A stretch of DNA of 64,000 nt from Stomorhina lunata. Lineage: Eukaryota > Arthropoda > Insecta > Diptera > Rhiniidae. Numbering within the stretch: position 1 is the stretch's first letter; every line of letters begins with the position of its first letter. Location: assembly GCA_933228675.1 (NCBI GenBank), contig OW121742.1, positions 105,850,940 to 105,914,939 of the forward strand, read 5' to 3'. Shown one piece after another: positions 61,560 to 64,000 of the stretch. The translations under genes and the position numbers were made by a program. The notes below the pieces were generated by a model, which did no database searches, was not told where the DNA came from, and saw only the letters and a program-made list of their open reading frames with translations.

Positions 61560-62690
61560 CCTGGATTTAAAGCTCTAAACAATGAGCAGTAATTCGACTG
61601 CGTTTGAATCCACTAATCCTCATTAATAGAGAAAATGTTAAGTGGGATCTAGATAGCTTTAAACCGAATAAATCTGCGGTTTAGGATGGCATTATCCCAA
61701 CAAGCTTTGCAACATAAAACCCTGAAGCGCATTATTAGTGTCCACCTTCGTTCATCAATTCTTCTTCTTCTGTTATCCTTGACTCCCAGTGGAGCATAGG
61801 GCCTCAACTCATCAATTAACTCGCATTAATTCTCCAAATCACATCATGCTTACAACAAAGGTAAATCTGTAGAAACAGCACTCTAGCGAATCAGATTCGG
61901 GCAAGTACCTGAATACTTACTTGAACTTGTGCTCAGGGACCACGCCAAATATATGGGGGTGGTTCTGGACTCAAAGTTATCCTAGAACTTAAACACCCAA
62001 TCCTGGGTGCACTCTGTTTGGGCAGAAGAGCACTAGGCAATACATGCGGCCTTTCCCCTTCAAACACTGCCTGGCTTTTTGAGATGGTTGCAAAACCTAT
62101 ACTCATGTATGGTGCTCTTGTCCGGTGGCCTGCTCTAAACAAAGCCAATCAGCGAGAATCTATTGTCAAATTCCTCAGATTCCCTGCCTTAAAAATTACG
62201 GGAGCTTTAAGGCCTACGCCTTCAAAGGCATTCTTCTCTATACTTAATTGGCTTCCATGGCTTAATTCTTAAGTTAGCAATTAGGTTAAGAAATACTGGA
62301 GAATGCTCTACTTCATCTAAAGGCAACTGGTACACAGAAACGACCTGCTCAGACTTCAGACTAACCTGGCTAATTTACGACAGTAAGCGTTCTGCAGTCC
62401 TGGTCACCTTTCCGCGCTATAGACTTCTCACCCTAATGTCAGTACTCACAGGTCACTCTTTAATAGGATTACTTGGTAGAAGACTTGAACTTCAAAGCAA
62501 TGTCTACTACAGAAGTTGTCATAACGTCGAGGAGGAATAAATTGTCACTCATTTCCTTTGTCACCGCCCAACCCTTCATCTAGGCTTCCCGTTTCTGCAC
62601 GATCTATCAGAGATCTCGAACATTAACATTCCTAAAATAGGCTTATTTATTGTTAAATCTGGTTGCCTCTAACAGAGTCTTTTATTTGTA
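61560..62690 (+). pseudogene. Second, different LINE remnant (I/R1/LOA-like), plus strand
   Basis: Pieces of a reverse transcriptase C-terminal half appear in order but in several frames. These are DLDSFKPNKSA-like sequence with GIIP near 61650-61700; then KYMGVVLDSKLS near 61950; then WLFEMVAKPILMYGALVRWP and ITGALRPTPSKAF in the open frame 62018-62272; and finally VTHFLCHRPTLHLGFPFL near 62545-62600, followed by IPKIGLFIVKSG. Internal stops and frameshifts are frequent. The block near 61760-61815 ('cagtggagcatagggcctcaa') looks foreign to the reading order and may be a small insertion. It sits head to head with the minus-strand LINE remnant. Confidence 0.8.
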
Positions 62691-63183
62691 GTAGTTTAGA
62701 ATTTACTTACTTCTAGGTAAGTTCAGACAAATGAGAGTAATAGGAGTTACTCTATCAAACAGCAAAATTTACCTAAAAGCACGGGAAAAAATCTTCCACA
62801 AAATATTTTTTAAACTATTAAAAACACTTTTGTTGCTTTATTTAACACAATTTTCCAAACAATTTGTACATTAATGAAAATAATACGTACCTAAATTTAC
62901 TCAAAGAAATAGTCTGAGTAGTTTTGAGTAAGACGGGATAAAAATATTCTCACAATTTAGTAAAGACTCAAACCAAAACACAGTGAGCGTAAGTTTTGGG
63001 TAACTTCGGGTTAGCTTGGGTAGTTTTGTACGGGAATACAACTACTGTATAGTCAGAAAATCCTATGTCAAGTGAAAATTTTTAAATTTTTAAGTTTGCT
63101 TGTTAAAATATAACATAAATAAAGAAAATTTAAATTTTTATATTTTCTGATAACTTCTACAATAATTTTCCGAAACCCTCAAA
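62691..63183. other. Intergenic DNA upstream of the IQ-motif gene
   Basis: Presumed promoter and 5' UTR. It is AT-rich, and no clear core promoter element can be pinned down. Confidence 0.4.
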
Positions 63184-64000
63184 ATGCCCCCTCGCAAACG
63201 TATACAAAGAACCCGCTTAAATACTTTGGTGGAAACTGAAAAAACTAAAAATGTATTTGAAAGCTTTAGAAAACCTTCAAAAGTATCCACCATTGCCGAA
63301 GAACTTTCAGATGCAGTGGAAGGTGCAGAAATATTTGATACAAATGGATTTAATGAAGAAGGGGAAACTGAGGAATCCCAATTTAAACTGAGAATGCCTA
63401 TGTCAAGGTAAGTAAGAGCATAGACTCTATAATATAAAGATATTGCACTCAATACATTGGATAATCATCTCTATTAGTTGTTTCCGAATCGGAGTAAAAA
63501 CGGTATACTCTCTTTTTTAAGGGACTTTTCAAAACGACCATACAGCAAATCAATGTATGGAAGTGCAACATCTTTATATTATAGAGTCTTTGGCAAGAGA
63601 ATATAGAAAAAACTAGAAAGGTAAAAAGGGACTTAGGTTAATCAAATACAATTCCCAGAACCTCTTTTATGATCGAGGACTACCTACAATTCAAGGCTGC
63701 TCGATGTATACAGAAATATGTGCGCGCTTGGTTGTGTCGCAGAAGATTTATACGTTACCGTTTTGCGGCTATAGCTATACAAAAAGAATGGCGTCGTTTT
63801 TATTGCCAGCGTTTGTACTTTCACAAATTTGAGGTCGCAATGCAGGAGCGTATTCAAAAACATTTTTATCGCTCGGCCCAAAAGATTCAGGCCTTGTGGC
63901 GTGGCTGGTGGGTAAGACATTATATACACGATCATTCGCGTTTGATTAATTTGCAATTGTTGGCGGGTGAAGATTTGCTTTATTGTGTAGCCTTTAAATT
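63184..64000 (+). CDS. IQ-motif protein, SPATA17-like (two exons, partial at window edge)
   Basis: Exon 1 is 63184-63407, from an ATG in good context (TCAAAATGCC), 74 codons plus two bases, ending AAG|GTAAGT. Exon 2 starts at 63659 after CCCAG and is open to the right edge in the frame set by exon 1 (joined codon AGA). Exon 1 encodes a basic, then acidic low-complexity N-terminus (MPPRKRIQRTRLN). Exon 2 has three IQ calmodulin-binding motifs: IQKYVRAWLCRRRF, IQKEWRRFYCQRLY and IQALWRGWWVRHYI. IQ motif number and spacing, with a helical linker between the second and third, resemble SPATA17, a sperm/cilium-associated protein. That name is an inference from pattern, not from alignment. No regulatory element is evident. 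Confidence 0.88.
63408..63658 (+). other. Intron 1 of the IQ-motif gene (251 bp)
   Basis: GTAAGT at the start and CCCAG at the end. Removing it keeps the frame. Its 63,420-63,600 part contains the same 'actctataatataaagat' type word at both ends in opposite orientations (~63425 and ~63572), a small inverted repeat. Confidence 0.88.

Overview
This is a gene-poor, strongly AT-rich piece of an animal nuclear genome, most likely a higher dipteran (fly). Evidence for this: spliced genes with GT-AG introns, a BEL/Pao LTR retrotransposon, decayed non-LTR retrotransposons, and kilobase-scale simple satellites in AT-rich intergenic or intronic DNA. There is no operon structure, no CRISPR array, and no tRNA or rRNA gene that I can see. 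The species is not identified.

Layout. Positions 1-251 hold the first ~83 codons of a minus-strand protein that runs off the left edge. From 0.4 to 4.3 kb lie two arrays of one 12-bp satellite in opposite orientations, then an 11-bp satellite (5.4-6.2 kb). From 6.9 to 13.9 kb there is a diverged repeat with a ~420-bp period, recognisable by GACTCCTAAAAGTAGGCAAC. A complete BEL/Pao element (13,926-24,216, minus-strand coding) sits in this repeat. It has LTRs of 450 bp that look identical, a 5-bp target duplication (AACAT), an intact 1800-codon gag-pol, and an additional downstream ORF. From 25.3 to 33.1 kb two large satellites (22-bp and 21-bp units) share the palindrome TTTTCTATAGAAAA and have homologous right flanks, so they look like two copies of one ancestral segment. 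From 35.9 to 51.3 kb there is a mosaic of a 12-bp satellite (GAACTCGACTAT) and a 19-bp satellite (GTCGATGGAACTCTATATA), with higher-order periods and inverted blocks. From 51.5 kb on come a decayed LINE relic, the large last coding exon of a von Willebrand C type transmembrane protein (53,433-55,633), AT-rich repeats, two more LINE remnants (60.3-62.7 kb), and the first two exons of an IQ-motif, SPATA17-like gene (63,184 to the right edge).

How the parts relate. The host genes look unrelated to each other. Most of the window is repeat DNA between or inside genes. The VWC gene must have exons upstream that I could not find, so part of the satellite DNA may be intronic to it.

Most notable observation. 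The BEL/Pao element has, in the position where some retroelements carry env, a 308-codon ORF that is a diverged second copy of its own nucleocapsid zinc-knuckle plus aspartic-protease module, ending at the protease boundary. A strong 3' splice site lies 7 bases upstream of its ATG, and a good 5' splice site lies just inside the 5' LTR. This suggests a spliced subgenomic mRNA for a stand-alone NC-protease protein. I do not know of a description of this arrangement, but could not search.
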